Shown here in pieces: positions 1 through 11,300 of a stretch of DNA of 64,000 nucleotides. Position numbers and translations under genes: made by a program. The notes under the pieces are model-generated. The model saw only the letters and a program-made list of their open reading frames with translations, was not told where the DNA came from and ran no database searches. Every line of letters starts with the position of its first letter. Positions within the stretch are counted from its first letter, which is position 1. The stretch spans positions 1,922,001-1,986,000 of the forward strand of contig NC_134764.1 in NCBI RefSeq assembly GCF_050436995.1. The letters run 5' to 3'. Source of the stretch: Anticarsia gemmatalis (lineage: Eukaryota > Arthropoda > Insecta > Lepidoptera > Erebidae).

Positions 1-2816
1 AAATATTATTATTTGTGATTATTTACACCAATATCTTTACCAATAGCAATGGAGTTTTAAAATAATATTTTTGACTCTAAATTTCATTGCTATCGGTATT
101 TGTAAAAAGGTAGATCGAAATGGGGAATGCAAACAACATTTTATAATAACTCTTATAGTTTTCTTAGTAAAGCAACCAATGAAAATTTATTGATTTTATA
201 ATTATTTCTAACCATAAAAAGTGTATCAGTAAGTCTTACTGTAATTATCTCAATTACGTGTATTGCACAAAACTAGGAGGTCGTAGAAAATGCCTGCGTG
301 TCTCTCCCTCATTCGGGAGAAGAGTGAGGGAAAGAGTAGGCTAGCAGTCGGACTGACATTGTTGTTATATTTTGGGTGTTGGATGTAAATAACATTTACA
401 ATATATTTTTTCTTATAACGAGGAAAGTAAACATCGTGTAAAGACTACGCCCGTCTTAAAGGCCTCCAAACAGTTTTAATGTACCCAGCTATAGGACAAA
501 ACAAGTCCATCAACAATTATTGTCAAGTAAAACTACTAATTAAATAAACGATAATCCAATATCGAGCAACCTATTACGAAGCTTAATACGTTCAATCTAT
601 GTCGATATTTACCTAATTGATTGACATTTGTTGTCTGTACACAAGCTTAGGTTTCATGAAATATTCATACCTTCATCTGGATCAAAGGTTCCTGACCTTG
701 TACTGTTTACCTTTCTTTACAATGAGAAGAAATTTCCTGTGCTCCATTACATAGGTAATAATTTCACCCCTTTTTTTTGCTTTAGGCTCGCTAGCGCCTC
801 CTCGAACGGCTCCATTGCCCACTAGTGCCAAGATATTGCCCCTTAGGAACCTATGACTTAGAATAATAACCCGCATGAGCTAAGCTTTATTTTCTTTGGT
901 CAGTTTTTACTGAGGACATATTTGGTTAACCAAGTAATTCTGTAGCCAAAAATATAGTAAGCTCATTTAAATTATATAAAAATGGTTTGTGGACCGTCGA
1001 TTCTGATTACTTAAACTTATGATTATAAGAATGTCCCATTATAGCCACGAAATAAGAGACAATAAAAATAAGATGATAAAGACATAAAAACATTTAAATT
1101 CCGTTTGTATTCAGTTGTAGAGTAAAAGAATTAAGTTAATCTTCAGAACATTAATGTGCAATAATTGTAGTGCATTTTAGTTATACACGTGTCTCCTCAG
1201 ACCAACCGGTTTGTTCCCGATTATATTGCGCTTCGCACAACTTGATATAACGAACAAGTTTACTTTAATAATACTGGTTGTTTAAAACTGTCTTTTATGT
1301 TTGTTTGTATGTCCCCTTTCGAAATGGTGTATTGTAAATAAAGTATTTTTATACTGAAGTAATAGACTGAGGTTGTGAGAAAAAAAGAAAGTACTTTTGG
1401 AGACAAGAGTTTGTAGTAAGCAATTAAATTAAAGATTTTGGAAGTGTAACAAATTTATCGATTATTTCGATTCAAATATTAGGCCTACTGTAAAAGACAG
1501 ACAATTTTAGTAACCAGTCAGCAGTGTACAATAAGTTTATGTGCATTATTTTGTTGTAAACTTTTTGTATGCAATGTACTGAATAAGTATCTACCTACCG
1601 AATTTTGTACTATCTTAATATACCTTCACTCGTAAAAAAAGAAAGATCTCACACACTTTTTCTATTACTTCAGTATATAAAGTCTTTAATATGTAAATAA
1701 AATGTTGAATTCGGAAATACGATTGGTGATGTATCAAAATTCTAAATCGTTGTATATATTCGCGTAGTTGTAGCTGCGTAAGTGCGAATTTGCGTGTTAT
1801 CGGTGACTGCCGCTGGTATTTGTTTGCAGTATAAGGTAAAGTTTTGTATATTATTATTTCGGATGTAGAATGCCATATTGTGATTAGTTTGTTAGCTACA
1901 CGAAATATTTTTCAAATAAAAATATCTATGTATACATTATTGGGTTGTTTTATTTGGATTTACTTACGCCTGGACGTCCTAACGCAGAAGATACGATTTC
2001 CCCCAAACACTGGACACTTCAATCGGTTTTGCAAACTGCAGTGAGGCCGAAAAATCGTGCCACGCAGCGTTTTATTGAATCAAGTGAGTTCAGGTACCTA
2101 ATTTATAAGAGTTTAAAAAAAAAGCATATTTCAAAATAAGCGCTGTATAAACTGCATAGAAGTTTTGTATTTTTGTAAACCACATTTTGTCATAAAAAGT
2201 TCTAACTTGGGGTGCATAATCAACTTTTATGAAGATTCGATCAATCCAACTTCATACCAATGAATGGTTACTAAAATTATCGTATTTGTATTCATTTCCT
2301 CTTCGCTTATCGGTGAGTCGGAAATTTAAATAAATGAATAATTTCAGTCCCCTATCGCGGGAACAACATGAGTTTTTTTTCCTTTATGGTTATCGTGCAA
2401 TAATTCGTCGATATAAGGTAATGTAGGTACCTACTTATAGAATATGCATTTGTATTGTGTATCGACTTTCAAAAAAGAGATAGGTCTATACATTGTTTAA
2501 CCTAGCAGTAAAAGAAGATATATGTTAAGCATAGTCGTCTAGGAAAAAACTGAAAAAAGAATCATTAGCAAAAAAGACACGTTATTTTACACCTTAAAAT
2601 TTTATCCCCTTCTTCTTATCTTATTTTATCCCCAAAAAGGGTTGATGTAAAGTAAAACCGTCAGCCAAATCACGCCCAAGTTCCCTGAAGGCATGTTTTC
2701 TTTTGTTTTTGAGCAAGAAAACATGCTGCTTAGGCCGGGGTATAAGACAAAACAAAGAAGAAGATGACCCCTTAAATTGTCATTACGTAAGTAATCTAAT
2801 CCTTTCTTTCTTTCTT
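1..2816. other. Upstream intergenic DNA, no gene recognised
   Basis: A+T-rich sequence with only short open frames that match no family I know. Two small structures are visible. An imperfect inverted repeat lies at about 36-105, with related sequence around GCAATGGAGTTT and AAATTTCATTGC on either side of a short spacer; it could be a small MITE. Near 292-345 there is a stretch resembling the 'CCTCATTCGGGAG' part of a lepidopteran non-LTR tail that recurs at 33.95 and 57.7 kb. A short inverted repeat (GCATGTTTTCTT / AAGAAAACATGC) lies at about 2692-2726. Nothing else is supported. Confidence 0.5.
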
Positions 2817-2968
2817 AAAAAAAAGACAACTCCCGCACTGAGAATTACTCTTGTGTCGCGGGGGCTTTTACAAACGTACAAACAAGTAATTATTTGTAGA
2901 TGACACAAATAATTGTCGCGTGTGGGAATCGAACCCACGACTTCACGACACAAGACAATGGTAGCACT
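2817..2968 (-). repeat. tRNA-derived SINE, family A, antisense copy
   Basis: Read on the minus strand, this contains a B-box-like GGTTCGATTCCCAC, then the family tail motif CAATTATTTGTG, a GTTTGTAC stretch and the end CGCGACACAAGAG followed by an A-rich/T-rich border. The same order of blocks is found at 3617, 4072, 25274 and 61205, which defines a dispersed family in this window. The tRNA-like head with a polymerase III B box is what is seen; assignment to a lepidopteran SINE family is from memory. Confidence 0.6.
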
Positions 2969-3616
2969 TTTATATAGGTATCTACTTTAGTTGAGCTTCA
3001 GTAGTCTAACACTAGACTTAGCACAGAAATTATGTGTTTAGTCTTATTGTGAAGTTAAAAGGAAAGCCTGAACTAAAAACTATGTTAATATTGAATGCAA
3101 AACAAAAGTATATAAGCAAAATAAACTCGCTAGGTATTGTAGCTTGAAATTTTCTAAATTAAGTTTATCCATGTTCTTAACACGTGTACTTTGAGGTAAT
3201 CGTTCTATGATCTCATTGCTTACTTTAGTTTGGAGTTTCCAATCAACAAAAACAATAGATTTTATTGACACTTTCATTTCAAGTGGGTTATTATTATGAG
3301 TGTACATTATCTACTATCAAAATGAGTAATATGAAGTTAAGCTTGTTAGTGTCAGTTTGAAAGTAGGCTGTAATTGGAAACCACTGATTTGAATTTGATA
3401 ATAATCTTTTGGGATTTTAAATGATAATCTTTTCCCAAAATTGAATATTTCAAGTAAAGTCGAAAGCTCGTTCTTGTAAGTATGGCTTGTATACGCAAAA
3501 GTTTGTGAGGAAATATGGATAGACGTGAACGGATTTTAATGTTATTTATTTTGTCCGAAAGATAATCTATGACATGGACTCACAAGACTGTATATTTCAT
3601 ATACGTTTCAGTCGAC

Positions 3617-3766
3617 GGCCTCCGTGGCGTAGTGGCTTAGGTCGCCACGCTGCTACCATTGCTCGATTGTCGTGGGTTCGATTACCACACGGAACAATTA
3701 TTTGTGCGATCCACAAATAATTGTGTCCGGTCTGGTTGTTGTTTGTATGTATGTCTTTTTGAAATA
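3617..3766 (+). repeat. tRNA-derived SINE, family A, with A and B boxes
   Basis: The best-preserved head of this family in the window. An A-box-like TGGCGTAGTGG is followed about 50 bp later by a B-box-like GGTTCGATTACC, then the tail motif CAATTATTTGTGCGATCC. The tRNA-like head cannot be a working tRNA, because no acceptor stem closes it and the family tail runs straight on. A sister copy in opposite orientation lies 300 bp downstream (4072-4231). Confidence 0.65.
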
Positions 3767-4071
3767 CAAATACAATACTTAAAGGTGGACATATTTTATT
3801 CTACGCGGACAGAGTCGTCGGCCGAAGGTAAATTATGTACTTACATTGATAGATTATTTATCGGAATGTTATCTGTACCGAGTCATCGGGATGCCGTAGT
3901 GCATATTATGTAAGATTGTCTGTTACGCTGTCTGATTGAATGGCTTCAGGTGAATCGTATCTATAGATAATAATTTCCTTTAAGTTTCTGGTATTGGAAC
4001 TCCTATGTACTACTGTTTAATGAGTGACAAAGTCGTTTAAGCTCCCGAAGGCCGTGCATATTTGACATGGC

Positions 4072-4231
4072 TCAAAATTACTCTTGTGTCGCTGGGACTT
4101 TTACATACATACAAACAACGGACACAAAGCACAACCAGACCCGAAACAATTATTTGTGGATCGCTCAAATAATTGCTAGGTGCGGGAACTTAACCCACGA
4201 CCTCCCGGCACAATGGTTTCGGCGTGGCGAC
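4072..4231 (-). repeat. tRNA-derived SINE, family A, antisense copy
   Basis: Reverse orientation relative to 3617-3766, with the same blocks: a 3' part near CTCTTGTGTCGCTGGGAC, the GTTTGTATGTATG-like stretch, a diverged CAATTATTTG motif and a degenerate B box (GGTTAAGTTCCCGC on the minus strand). Together with 3617-3766 it could form a long imperfect inverted repeat in a transcript. Confidence 0.6.
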
Positions 4232-4583
4232 TTGTAGCGTTTTTCTTTATTTAGGTGAAGTATTTTCTCTAGTGTATGACCCGCTAAACCCCATTGCGAT
4301 TTTTTTTCTAAGCAATATTACTAAAAGTCGTCAAGAAAGAAAAGGAAAATTGTTTTCCTTTATTTTTCTCTGTAAGCTATCTAAATTCGGACAAACTTGT
4401 CGGTCACTCGCTTTGGTCATAATAATTCACTTCTGGGTCACTCTTCCTAGAAAAGAGCTGTAATATATTTTCGTAGTTTTTCTAGATCGTGATATCGCGT
4501 AAAATTAATCAGAATGTTTAAGATCACCTTACATTGTTATCAGTACAATCATCAGTTTTTCCCAAATCAATGAGTAGACTAGA

Positions 4584-4715
4584 AGGCCGTACTCTGACTA
4601 GTTAAAAACGATCGAATTTCCACTGTGAGAAAGGGACAACGCTCTACAGTCTGTATATCGCTGTCCTTCTCTAATTGTCGCGTTTAATCGTTATTAGTAT
4701 TTCGGAGTACGGCCT
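4584..4715. mobile_element. Foldback MITE with AGGCCGTACTC termini
   Basis: The segment begins AGGCCGTACTC and ends GAGTACGGCCT, an exact 11-bp terminal inverted repeat. Inside, the two halves remain imperfectly inverted for about 60 bp (GAGAAAGGGACA opposite TGTCCTTCTC). It is 132 bp and has no coding capacity. I could not define a target-site duplication, so the superfamily is left open. Confidence 0.55.
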
Positions 4716-5647
4716 GTAAACAATAAACATAGGAAAATACGTAATAGTTTGTTATTAATAATTTTCTGATTCAGTATTCCATTCATTTTTGTTGAGTCAT
4801 ATCTTATCATCAAGATTGTTTTATTTGGGTGAAATGAATGTATTGATTGCTAATATTTACATGGATTAGTTATATCTGATTGTGTTGGAAATAGCTTGTT
4901 TGGGTTTTTCTATTACTTAGCGGAAATGCCAAGATTGGTCAGCCAAGACGTATGCCGTGATTTTAGCTACTTAGAGGTGGAGAGAGAAGCAGTCTATGTC
5001 AATCCACTGGATATAAATTATGCCTTTGCCTAATTTTATCTAAAATTGCTCAGCATTCTAGCCGAGAAATCGTAATAGACATATTACAGGACATTTAACA
5101 ACTATGCGTCGACTATATTTCAGGACAATTGTAAACTTATTACCTTCATCATTAGAAATATTTTTCTAGACCTAACAATTATTTTTATATTCAATCATTC
5201 TTAAACTACATTGGAAAGTTACCTATTACCTACCCTACAAAAACCAGTTTTCTCTGCAGACCCCAAGGTAGACTGGCAGAAAATGCCCCTGGCATTAGGT
5301 CCGCCTTTATACAGTTCTGTAAAAAAAGTTTGAAACAAGTAAATTATTCACAGTAGGTACTTAAGTTTCAGTATACCTATATTCAAAATATTCCTAGTAT
5401 ATTCTGGTTAGGCATTACTTGCATAATACGGTCATGTATCATAGAAACCACACCGATCAGTCATTTTTCAATGATCGTGAAAATATTGAAAACTGACGTC
5501 ACTAAATGACTTACGAGGGATAAACAAGAATAATATACCTAATGTGAATTAGAAGAAAAATCATCGTCATTCAATATATGAATAAGAAAGTGGGGCAATT
5601 TTTTTACATTACACATTTTGTTTCCGCTTTGTGTAAGTAATAAGGAT
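4716..5647. other. Intergenic DNA, no gene recognised
   Basis: A+T-rich with no convincing reading frame. A stretch near 5275-5325 with CCTGGCATTAGGTCCGCC resembles a common lepidopteran repeat fragment. A single TGACGTCA (CRE-type octamer) is present at 5494-5501, but one octamer in A+T-rich DNA is weak evidence of function. Confidence 0.4.
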
Positions 5648-5669
5648 TAGAATCATAATTTGTATGTTT

Positions 5670-5856
5670 TAATCAAAAACTTCCCCGTTTTTGTAACATT
5701 TTTCGTTGCTACTCCGCTCCTAATGACCGTAGCATGATGTTCTTCCTCGATAAATGGGTTATATGCACTGAAAGATTTGTTTAAATCGGACCAGTAGTTC
5801 CTGAGATTAGCGCTTTCCAACAAACAAACTCTTCAGCTTTATAATATTAGTATAGA
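5670..5856 (+). mobile_element. Non-LTR retroelement 3' tail with 22-bp target duplication
   Basis: This 187-bp insert runs from near AACTTCCCCGTTTTTGTAAC to CTTTATAATATTAGTATAGA. It is bounded by two identical 22-bp direct repeats, 5648-5669 and 5857-5878. The same sequence block recurs at 12337-12618 and 59480-59728, where it extends further 5' (ACTAGCTGACCCG). A long target-site duplication and a 5'-truncated copy are the hallmarks of target-primed reverse transcription. The parent element is likely an RTE-like LINE or a SINE using its tail; that assignment is inference. Confidence 0.65.
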
Positions 5857-5889
5857 TAGAATCATAATTTGTATGTTTGTTTATATCCT

Positions 5890-6022
5890 TAATTAATAAG
5901 AATTTTACGCTTTTCACGCAAAGAATCACGCTTTTCTCAAAGATCACTAACGTAACTTGCTGGCTACGACCCTTGTAAACTTCTTTTGCTTCATTCACAT
6001 CCATACATCTTGTCATAGACCG
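5890..6022 (-). repeat. Decayed retroelement ORF end (TRCMDVNE family)
   Basis: Read on the minus strand from about 6016, the translation gives TRCMDVNEAKEVYKGRS and then loses similarity. The same peptide block appears at 18125-18031 (minus) and, in diverged form, at 22228-22345 (plus, NDAKEVCKHRSKWR). I take it as the carboxy-terminal end of a dispersed non-LTR retrotransposon ORF followed by its 3' tail. It is a fossil fragment, not a host gene. Confidence 0.5.
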
Positions 6023-6333
6023 CCGGCACAGCTTTCCCTAGGAACATAAGAGCCCAGTGCCATTCATGTATGTCAAAGTTCAAAACGACAATGCAAGATA
6101 GAATGATGCATATGTCATTCTCGCAGATATGTGGCAGAATGCCAGCACTGTTCAGTTTAACTAGTGACTCGAATGATTATGTTTGTACCTGAACACTGCA
6201 ATGGGGCTTTTAATTGGTTACAGAAGTAACAGGTTGTGTTCCAATGTTCGTGATTTGTCTTCTAGAGGTATTATTTGGCTACAGCGGCTTGTTTCACTGA
6301 AATCTAACTGTGCGGGAATTAGTTTATATTATC

Positions 6334-6600
6334 CAAGTGTGTACACAGGTACACTTTCCATTCTCTTACTCTCATAGCTCGGTGGGACGGATAACAAACA
6401 TGACCAGTGAGAGGTCAAGCGCAGTACGGACGTCTTTATTTGAACTCTGCGGCACGGAAGTCTACGATCACCCATACCTCAGGCATTCACTGAGTATTCA
6501 CGAAGGGCTAACAGATAAGACTAGTGAGGGGTCAGACGCAGAACCGACTGCTTCACCAGCTCTCAGAGGCACTGAAACTTACGATCACACTATCCATACT
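6334..6600 (-). repeat. SINE family C body, two tandem partial units
   Basis: The segment 6334-6480 matches the reverse complement of 61968-62165 block by block (GTGTACACAGGTACACT, CTCATAGCTCGGTGGGACG, GACCAGTGAGAGGTCA, GGCACGGAAGTC). A second, partial unit of the same body follows at about 6518-6595 (ACTAGTGAGGGGTCAGACGC, then GAGGCACTGAAACTTACGATC). It is therefore a tandem partial duplication of a SINE body in antisense orientation. The open frame at 6310-6639 is incidental to the repeat. Confidence 0.6.
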
Positions 6601-8040
6601 TTGGACAATTACTGCGATTTATTCGACAGGAAAACTTAAGCATGACGTTGGATTCGAATCCGAATCCCTTGTATTTATAGCCAATTTAGGATTTCATTCG
6701 GTATGACCTATTCTACTTTACCTATAAAAATACCACAGCCTCAAACAAGCCTGCCTAAGTCGTAAGCATGAAGTTGTATGTAAAAAATCAATAAAAAAAC
6801 GCATAATATATAACTTGTGTTCACAATCGAACAATTAAAGTATAAACAGGTCGTACTAGGTCTCAGTTACAATACCTGATCCTTTATTCATTGTTTTGTT
6901 TCTTCTTGTTTGTCTGATTTGTAATGATCATGGGTTTTTATTGCCTGTAATAGAAACACGACCGGAAGGTCACTTTCTAAGCGTTGCGCTCCATTGAATT
7001 CTTGATATGGAAAGTTGGTAGGTAGTCCCTTTTCAGTTTTACCGTATTAAGGCTTCGATGTAAAGTCTCCAAATTAGTTATACTCTTATTTTAGGCCAAG
7101 AGAGGTTCTGTAATGTGCTTCAGTCTAGACATGCGTAGAAAAGATCTATTGTGTAGTTTCCTGGCAAGTAAAGTGGTAATAAAATGGATAAATCTCCAAA
7201 ATGGGCCTTGAAATGCATTTTCTGTCTGGAGATCTTTTGATGGCTTACACAAGTTTATAAATAACGGTCTTAGAGTAGGTATAACACAGGACTATGGATC
7301 TTTTATTTGGTCCTTCTCCATATTCATAGCTTCCTTAGTTTCTTCCTATAGAAGCGTGGTGGTTACCTTAATGCACTAAAAGACCGCATTACCCTCCGAT
7401 TAAAATGGAATAGTAATAGTCAAGTTCGTCGAAGAAGATCATCTTCTTTCCAATTTACGACAGATAATGCAGACGTCTACGCAGTAAGTGTCTGGTTTGT
7501 TTCACCTGCTACAAATGCTGGAATGCTGCAAATATCTCATGTTTGGTTTAAATCAGTTCCTTAGCAACTACATGTTAGGCTTAAGTATATACTAGTGTTA
7601 TAGACATCTAATGTCCGGATATTAATGGTGTGTGAGTAATGACTGGTAATAACACATGTACTACGGAGCTGGCAAGAGGTCGCGTCAGGTTCTTGAACCC
7701 TGTCTAGCGGTTTACGTAACCTCCCCCGCCCAGAACAATTACATAACCCCCTCATTTTCATTTTTATAGCTTAGCTGAACATTCAGCGCGTGATCGATAT
7801 ATTTTTAGTAGCTTACAGGAAAAAACTACCAAAAATTAAGTTTGACCGTTACGGGGGCCTGTTAGAACGAGATTGTGAGAGTTTTAAACAGTTCGGTGTG
7901 GTCTCTCACTGATCTGCCCTTGCGTTCCGGTCCTTGAGGTTACCGCACAATGCTGTTTATAATTACGCACGTCACGTCAGTTTCGCGTGCTGGCCGCAGA
8001 CGGCGTCCAATCGCGGCGCTCGCCCAAGACACACCTCCGC
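6601..8040. other. Intergenic DNA upstream of PRODH
   Basis: A+T-rich to about 7.85 kb, then rising in GC toward the promoter. No reading frame here resembles a known protein. The window between 7.5 and 7.8 kb has a short GC-rich patch (CTCCCCCGCCC) of unknown meaning. Regulatory elements for PRODH may lie here, but none is specific enough to name. Confidence 0.4.
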
Positions 8041-8181
8041 GACGCTCCGCCGGATTTAAAATTGGATCGGCTGCGCGCGCACACGACTCGGTATCGAGCG
8101 GACGTCAGTGTCAGTTGTCAGTTGCGGACGACGGGCGCGTGTTGTGTCGTGAACGTGTTATAAATTCGCGGAGCTCGGAAC
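8041..8181 (+). promoter_or_regulatory. Candidate PRODH core promoter and 5' UTR
   Basis: A GC-rich block immediately before the PRODH start codon. Three copies of TCAGT, the arthropod initiator core, occur at 8105, 8111 and 8118, about 65-80 bp before the ATG. A TTTAAA lies at 8055-8060, which is too far upstream to be a well-placed TATA box, so an initiator-driven, TATA-less promoter is more likely. The exact start site cannot be told from sequence alone, and further upstream 5' exons are possible. Confidence 0.4.
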
Positions 8182-8385
8182 ATGGCTCTGCTCAGACGGC
8201 TTGCGGTGAACGCGCCCCGGAATGTACGCGTGCTGTCCTCCTCGCCGCCGACGCGCGACGATCTCGACCTCAGCTTCAACAGCCCCAAAGATGCGTTCAA
8301 AAGTAAGAAGACGAGCGAGCTGGTGCGGGCGTACTTCGTCTACCAAATATGTTCGGTGAACTGGCTCGTGGAGAACAACGCCATG
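8182..8385 (+). CDS. slgA: PRODH coding exon 1
   Basis: Encodes residues 1-68, from the ATG through VNWLVENNAM, ending in phase 0 at a strong donor GTGAGT. The first 25 or so residues are rich in Arg with no acidic residue until RDD, typical of a mitochondrial import signal. The conserved core starts at LDLSFNSPKDAFKSKKTSEL. This is the first in-frame ATG after the putative initiator cluster. Confidence 0.92.
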
Positions 8386-11300
8386 GTGAGTCGATCGATA
8401 CTTGTCAGCTGTTAGCTTACGTAAGATCTGCATAACCATGTTTACTCGCCGGTAAAGGTTCCCAGCGACTCCGAATTAACTACGGTTTGTGTCCTTGTGT
8501 CGGCGTTACAGGTAGTGATTGATGAACGTACGGTGTATATTCACGTGGCGAGTTTTTCTTAGTTTTTTCGAGTTGAAAATTAAATGCTAATTTGTCGTGA
8601 CTGCGGCATTAAAACCGCATAAAACGAGTTACCAGGATAGCATGTGGGTTGAGGAGATCGAATCGTAGCGTGTTACCTAACCGTGAGGGGAATGAATGGG
8701 TGGAATGGATTTTTGATCGGCTGTTATTGCGCATGCGTGCCGGTTGGCTAGTGGCTCCGGTGTGGGCTCTAGACTGTGAGGCAGACAATAGACATCTGTG
8801 TGTCTCAACGAGCACATAAAAACTGAGGACTAGTGATTCCGTTTGTTGGCAATCCAATAATACGTCCAAATGTTGTTGCATAAGCTCTCTAGGTGTAGGT
8901 GTATAGATGTATAGTCAGTAGGTATGTTGGCACACCTGCAATGTCAAGATCAATGAGCTAACGGACTTTCCATTTACCGCATGTTTCCCCGATAATGAAA
9001 TAACCTCTCGGTAAAACCAACATACGATCTTGAGGACATACTCTTTAATTATATAATTTATATAATGAAAGTTGATTCGTGTGCTATGAAATATTTAAAA
9101 GGTTTGTCATCTGTAGTAGACACCGGTCATTTTAGCTATATCTTTGTATCTCGGTATTGGAACGGGACAAAAAACCGGCTTTTGGAAGTATCGAGACTCA
9201 CTTAATGTGAGCAATTCCCTTTTTATTACTTACTATAGCGTGTTACATAAAACCTGGGGGTTCTTTGGTGGTGATAAACTCCTTTACGATATAGGTACAT
9301 TCAAGAAATGATAGTTTCACAAATTATGTATTGTAGTCTGGATAAGGGAAGTAAAATCTATCCAAATTCCCTTTGAAAGTGTAACTTATACACGTGTAAA
9401 GGAACGATACGATTTCTAAGCTATTAAATGCGTAGATCCCCTTTTTTAAACATCCGGGAATAACATTACCTAAGTTATTTCATTTACGTAATCATGAGGA
9501 AAAGTGACTTACCTTATAAAAATACGTATTTCGTTTTAAATGTATACTGAACCGTAAGAAAATATTTTTAGTACTACTTGATGAGTAGGTATATATATGA
9601 TTTATATAATTTAATGCAGAGTTTTAGTCCTTAGTAATTTAAGTAATCATTTTAGTCTTTATGTAGTACGAAGTTAGATAAGTTTATAACATTTAATTGG
9701 TATAAAAACCGGTTTTGTGACTCATTAACAGAATTATGTATAGCAATCATTAAAAATCTATATAGTAAAATGTACCTAAATTTACTAACTTTTGCCTTGA
9801 TTTCGTCCGCGTGGATGCTAATCTTCCTCGGGCTTAGAATCCTATGCGTTTACCCAGGTTTAATCTACATGGGATACTACAAAATCCACCGAGCAGTTTT
9901 TGCGTGAAAGAGTTACAAATATAAGTACATCCATACTCACAAACTTTTACATTTATAATATACCTAAGTACTTATGACTTAAGTTTAAAAGAAGTATTTT
10001 AATAATTAACATTGTACTTTTATAATTGTCCTTTTGTGAAAATTCGCATAAATTACCTATATTCCGTACAATTAATTTAAATTTTTATCGCTTTTGTGTC
10101 TATTTTTGTTTTTGAATATATTGACCTCATTTTATTGGCATTATTTTAACTGCCTTAAGAATTTATTGATTAATTTGAATGCTTGCAATGATATGAATTA
10201 TAATGCTGACTATCATACCACGATTATTGAGTATAAATTAGTTTTTTCTAACTTTGAAATGTGCATATTTGTGCGAAATTTGTTATAATAAATTACTCAT
10301 TCCTGTACATGTTGAACACAGAGCGTCAGTTATTCAGCAACTTAAAAACTTTTTAAAAAGATCTTCCTCTTTCTATAAATCACACTCAAATCTCCACAAA
10401 TATTGGCACCAATACTCACTGCCGGTGTAAAAACGACACATGTCTACTATAGTATTTTGTTTTTACTCTATTATTAAATTCTATACATTACAACTACTGA
10501 ACATTGTGCCTCAAGGAAAAGTGTGACATAATCATCGAAGTATGCCAAGTCTGACAGCGTCAACAACTGATTGTTATCAGGATGCAGCTGCCCCAAATCA
10601 TAACATTTCAATAATAGGATAATACACGAACACATTCCTTGCAAAATGTCTTGGTCCTAAAACAGATCCTTGTGGAACACCTTACATAACGTAAGAGATA
10701 TATTTTTTCTGCTTTATTTTAATATTATAAAATGTTGTTATGATACTAAAGCTTAGTCATTTAGTGCATTTGATGTTTATTTATACAATAAACATCGGAA
10801 GATTTTTGGCAAAATACATGTGTTACCCAGTAGGAAGGCTTAGAGGAATTTATTATTAAGATTATTAGCTAGTATAAAATATGCGTGTATTCAAATTTGT
10901 GTCGTTTTGAATAGAGTTATTGCATTTGTAGTCATTCAAACTACAACACCAATTACTTTGCCAGGCAAAGTTAAAATGTTTATAGTACATCAAATTCATG
11001 TTAGTTTTTGTTAATAATGTCGCGATTCCCAAAATAATTACGGCAGTACAGTTTTTTTAAGGTCAAAAGTCGACCATGAGCTGTGCCTATTACTACATGA
11101 CATAGGTATTTTAGTATAATTTTCCTCTATTACGTAAATTCTTCAATTATTTTCTATCGTACAATTCACTTGTTTACAGTCAGATTGTTTGTTTAATGGG
11201 CTACATTTTGATCGCGTTATCATGCGTGACGGAGTACTTAGTGCTTGTAGTAGCTGAAGGTGTTTCAAATATGGGAAAAATGCTAATGGTGTATTTGACC

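Noticed and set aside
2817..2968. Possible tRNA gene on the minus strand
   Set aside because: Only the B-box part is tRNA-like; the rest is the dispersed family A tail shared with four other loci in the window.
3080..3307. 75-codon minus-strand ORF with a faintly retroelement-like look
   Set aside because: No motif of any Pao/BEL, Gypsy or LINE protein can be pointed to, the composition is A+T-driven, and there are no neighbouring retroelement remains in the same frame.
8055..8060. TTTAAA considered as the PRODH TATA box
   Set aside because: It lies about 45-65 bp upstream of the candidate initiators, where a TATA box is expected at about 30 bp.
8118..8439. Minus-strand ORFs opposite PRODH exon 1
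   Set aside because: They are shadows of the GC-rich exon on the opposite strand, without splice logic or domain of their own.
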